From NCBI GenBank assembly GCA_022071955.1, contig JAJVIM010000005.1:186001-250000 (forward strand): DNA of 64,000 nt, written 5' to 3'. The stretch is from Anaerolineae bacterium (lineage in GTDB: Bacteria > Chloroflexota > Anaerolineae > 4572-78 > J111). The notes below the pieces were generated by a model, which saw only the letters and a list, made by a program, of their open reading frames with translations, searched no databases and had not been told where the DNA came from. Positions 62,930 to 64,000 of this stretch are shown in pieces (within the stretch, counting starts at the first letter, position 1; each line of letters opens with the position of its first letter). The position numbers were made by a program, and so were the translations under genes.

Positions 62930-64000
62930 ATGTCCGTTCATCGTATTTTCACCGAAACCCCGCACCTGGCCGATGTCACGCTGGCCCGGCAACTGGGCCA
63001 ACGCCTGTGGACTGACAACGAGCTACAGCTTGATTTCAGTGGTATCGAGAGCGTCACCTCTGAATTTGCCACCGAACTGTGCCGCACCATTCTGGCCCAA
63101 CGCGCCCCGGCCGTCATTTTGAGCGCGTTGTTGACCCCGACCATGGCCGCTGCCGTTCAGGCGGTCTTTACGCCGGTGCTGGGCGCGGCGTTGATGGGGG
63201 CGCTGCCGCCGGCCCCGGCGGGCGCAGCTGCCCCGGCAACTACCGCCATAACCGAGCCGCAATCATTCAACCCCATTTCAGCCCTGCGCAACATTCAGGA
63301 TGCCTACCTGCAATACGTCTACACCTTTCAAAAATTCACCAATCCGGCCATCGCCGCCTGGGTGCAGGGCAAAATTCGGGCCGGTACCCTGCTCTGGCGC
63401 GATCCTTACATTCAACTGACCCGCCGCTTTGAACCGGGCGACTCCTTTACCGCGCTGGTGGAAGCCGGGTTGTTGCACCCGGAAACCCCGCGCTACTTTA
63501 CCGCCGCCGATGGCCGGCCCATCAATCCGCACAAACACCAGACGGACGCCATCAAAAACATATTGGGGAGCAGGGAATTGGGAGCGGGGAGTGGGGAAAA
63601 CCTCCCTACTCCCGGTCACAACACCATTGTCGCCACCGGCACCGGCTCCGGCAAATCATTCTGCTTTGGCATCCCCATTATCTCCGAATGTTTGCGACTC
63701 CGCGATCGGGGCATTGCCGGTATCAAAGCCATCATCATCTACCCAATGAACGCCCTCGGCAACAGCCAGTACGCCGATTTCGCCCGGCGGCTGCACGGCT
63801 CCGGCTTAAAGCTGGCCCTCTACACCGGCGATACCCTGCGCAACCCCGACGAAGCGCTGCTGGCCTACCGCGAAGCCACCGGCCGGGACCAGCCCTACAA
63901 CAGCGAGTTGATCAGCCGAGAAACGATTCAGGCCACGCCGCCCGATATTCTGATGACCAACTACGTCATGCTGGAGCTGCTGCTGACCCGCTTTGAAGAC
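62930..64000 (+). CDS. STAS-like (DUF4325) domain fused to DEAD-type helicase, truncated by window end
   Basis: An open frame of 357 codons that runs off the window. ATG 62930 has GAGGAGAAAG before it. Residues about 12-75 (LARQLGQRLW; LQLDFSGIESVTSEFATELC) resemble a STAS-like DUF4325 domain. After an Ala/Pro linker, a helical part (NIQDAYLQYVYTFQKF, GTLLWRDPYIQL) leads to an SF2 helicase start: Q-type NPHKHQTDAI, Walker A ATGTGSGKSF (K242), YPMNALGN, and PPDILMTNYVMLELLL. Family knowledge suggests a DUF1998-type large helicase such as DrmA/DrmB or DruE relatives, but the diagnostic part is outside the window. A repeat patch (63564-63615) is in frame before Walker A. Confidence 0.7.
   Translation, partial: MSVHRIFTETPHLADVTLARQLGQRLWTDNELQLDFSGIESVTSEFATELCRTILAQRAPAVILSALLTPTMAAAVQAVFTPVLGAALMGALPPAPAGAAAPATTAITEPQSFNPISALRNIQDAYLQYVYTFQKFTNPAIAAWVQGKIRAGTLLWRDPYIQLTRRFEPGDSFTALVEAGLLHPETPRYFTAADGRPINPHKHQTDAIKNILGSRELGAGSGENLPTPGHNTIVATGTGSGKSFCFGIPIISECLRLRDRGIAGIKAIIIYPMNALGNSQYADFARRLHGSGLKLALYTGDTLRNPDEALLAYREATGRDQPYNSELISRETIQATPPDILMTNYVMLELLLTRFED
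63564..63615. repeat. Heptamer-type repeat patch inside the partial helicase gene
   Basis: GGGGAGCAGGGAATT, GGGAGC, GGGGAGT units followed by CCTCCCTACTCCC, in frame just before Walker A (residues about 212-229). Confidence 0.7.

Noticed and set aside
46016-64000. BREX or Dnd-type island
   Set aside because: No PglZ, BrxC, BrxL or Dnd sulfur-modification gene is seen in the window, and the gene order fits DISARM better.

Overview
The window looks like a chromosomal segment of a GC-rich, probably free-living bacterium, most likely a member of the Chloroflexota (Anaerolineae-like). The hints are exported proteins with Pro/Thr 'PTPTPEPTATP' linkers, exported proteins ending in a short LP(I/L)I(I/T) motif, an endonuclease-type MutL, and the overall gene mix. 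This assignment is an inference; there is no rRNA or other marker gene. I saw no rRNA, tRNA or CRISPR array.

Positions 1-10570 carry surface and export genes: a GT39-type membrane glycosyltransferase, a DUF5060/TIM-barrel glycosidase-like protein, a GT2 glycosyltransferase, two exported proteins (one AttH/CrtC-like), and two membrane-anchored proteins facing each other across a perfect 40-bp palindrome. A 94-bp MITE-like element with 10-bp target duplications lies at 6962-7075. Positions 10860-30346 are housekeeping: methyltransferases, a PyrD-like/PyrK pair, HAD phosphatases, a D-2-hydroxyacid dehydrogenase, a homocysteine methyltransferase, GbsR, MutL, SufE, a pentapeptide-repeat protein, a TrkA/ion-channel pair and a PepF-type peptidase.

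Positions 30444-41319 hold what I read as an integrated mobile element of about 10.9 kb. Its left boundary is a 28-bp site with the 11+6+11 architecture of a chromosomal dif (XerC/XerD) site. At the right boundary the central hexamer and XerD arm recur with one mismatch. The element has no recombinase of its own, as expected for an integrative element exploiting Xer. One arm is a minus-strand operon of eight genes, almost all overlapping, including a Spo11/TopoVI-A-like TOPRIM protein, a winged-helix protein and a PD-(D/E)xK nuclease. Its leader RNA carries mutually exclusive hairpins. The other arm is a plus-strand module ending in a collagen-repeat/phage tail-collar protein. No capsid, portal or terminase gene was recognised.

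AcnA (41489-44200) is host sequence. It is followed by a repeat-rich spacer, a tyrosine recombinase (44691-45569), a regulatory region (tandem palindromes, a consensus promoter, an attenuator-like terminator), and a large defence island from 46016 to the window end. The island starts like class 1 DISARM: a SNF2-type helicase followed by an Eco57I-like adenine methyltransferase. It then carries an AT-richer cassette: EcsC-like membrane protein, an unknown protein coupled to a PLD-family nuclease, and an Mrr-like nuclease. It ends with GC-rich genes again: a RelE-domain/UvrD helicase fusion and a truncated STAS-like/DEAD helicase. The methyltransferase has an AT-rich recognition half and several in-frame palindromic heptamer-repeat insertions. 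The most novel items are the dif-integrated element, its leader RNA, and this mosaic defence locus.
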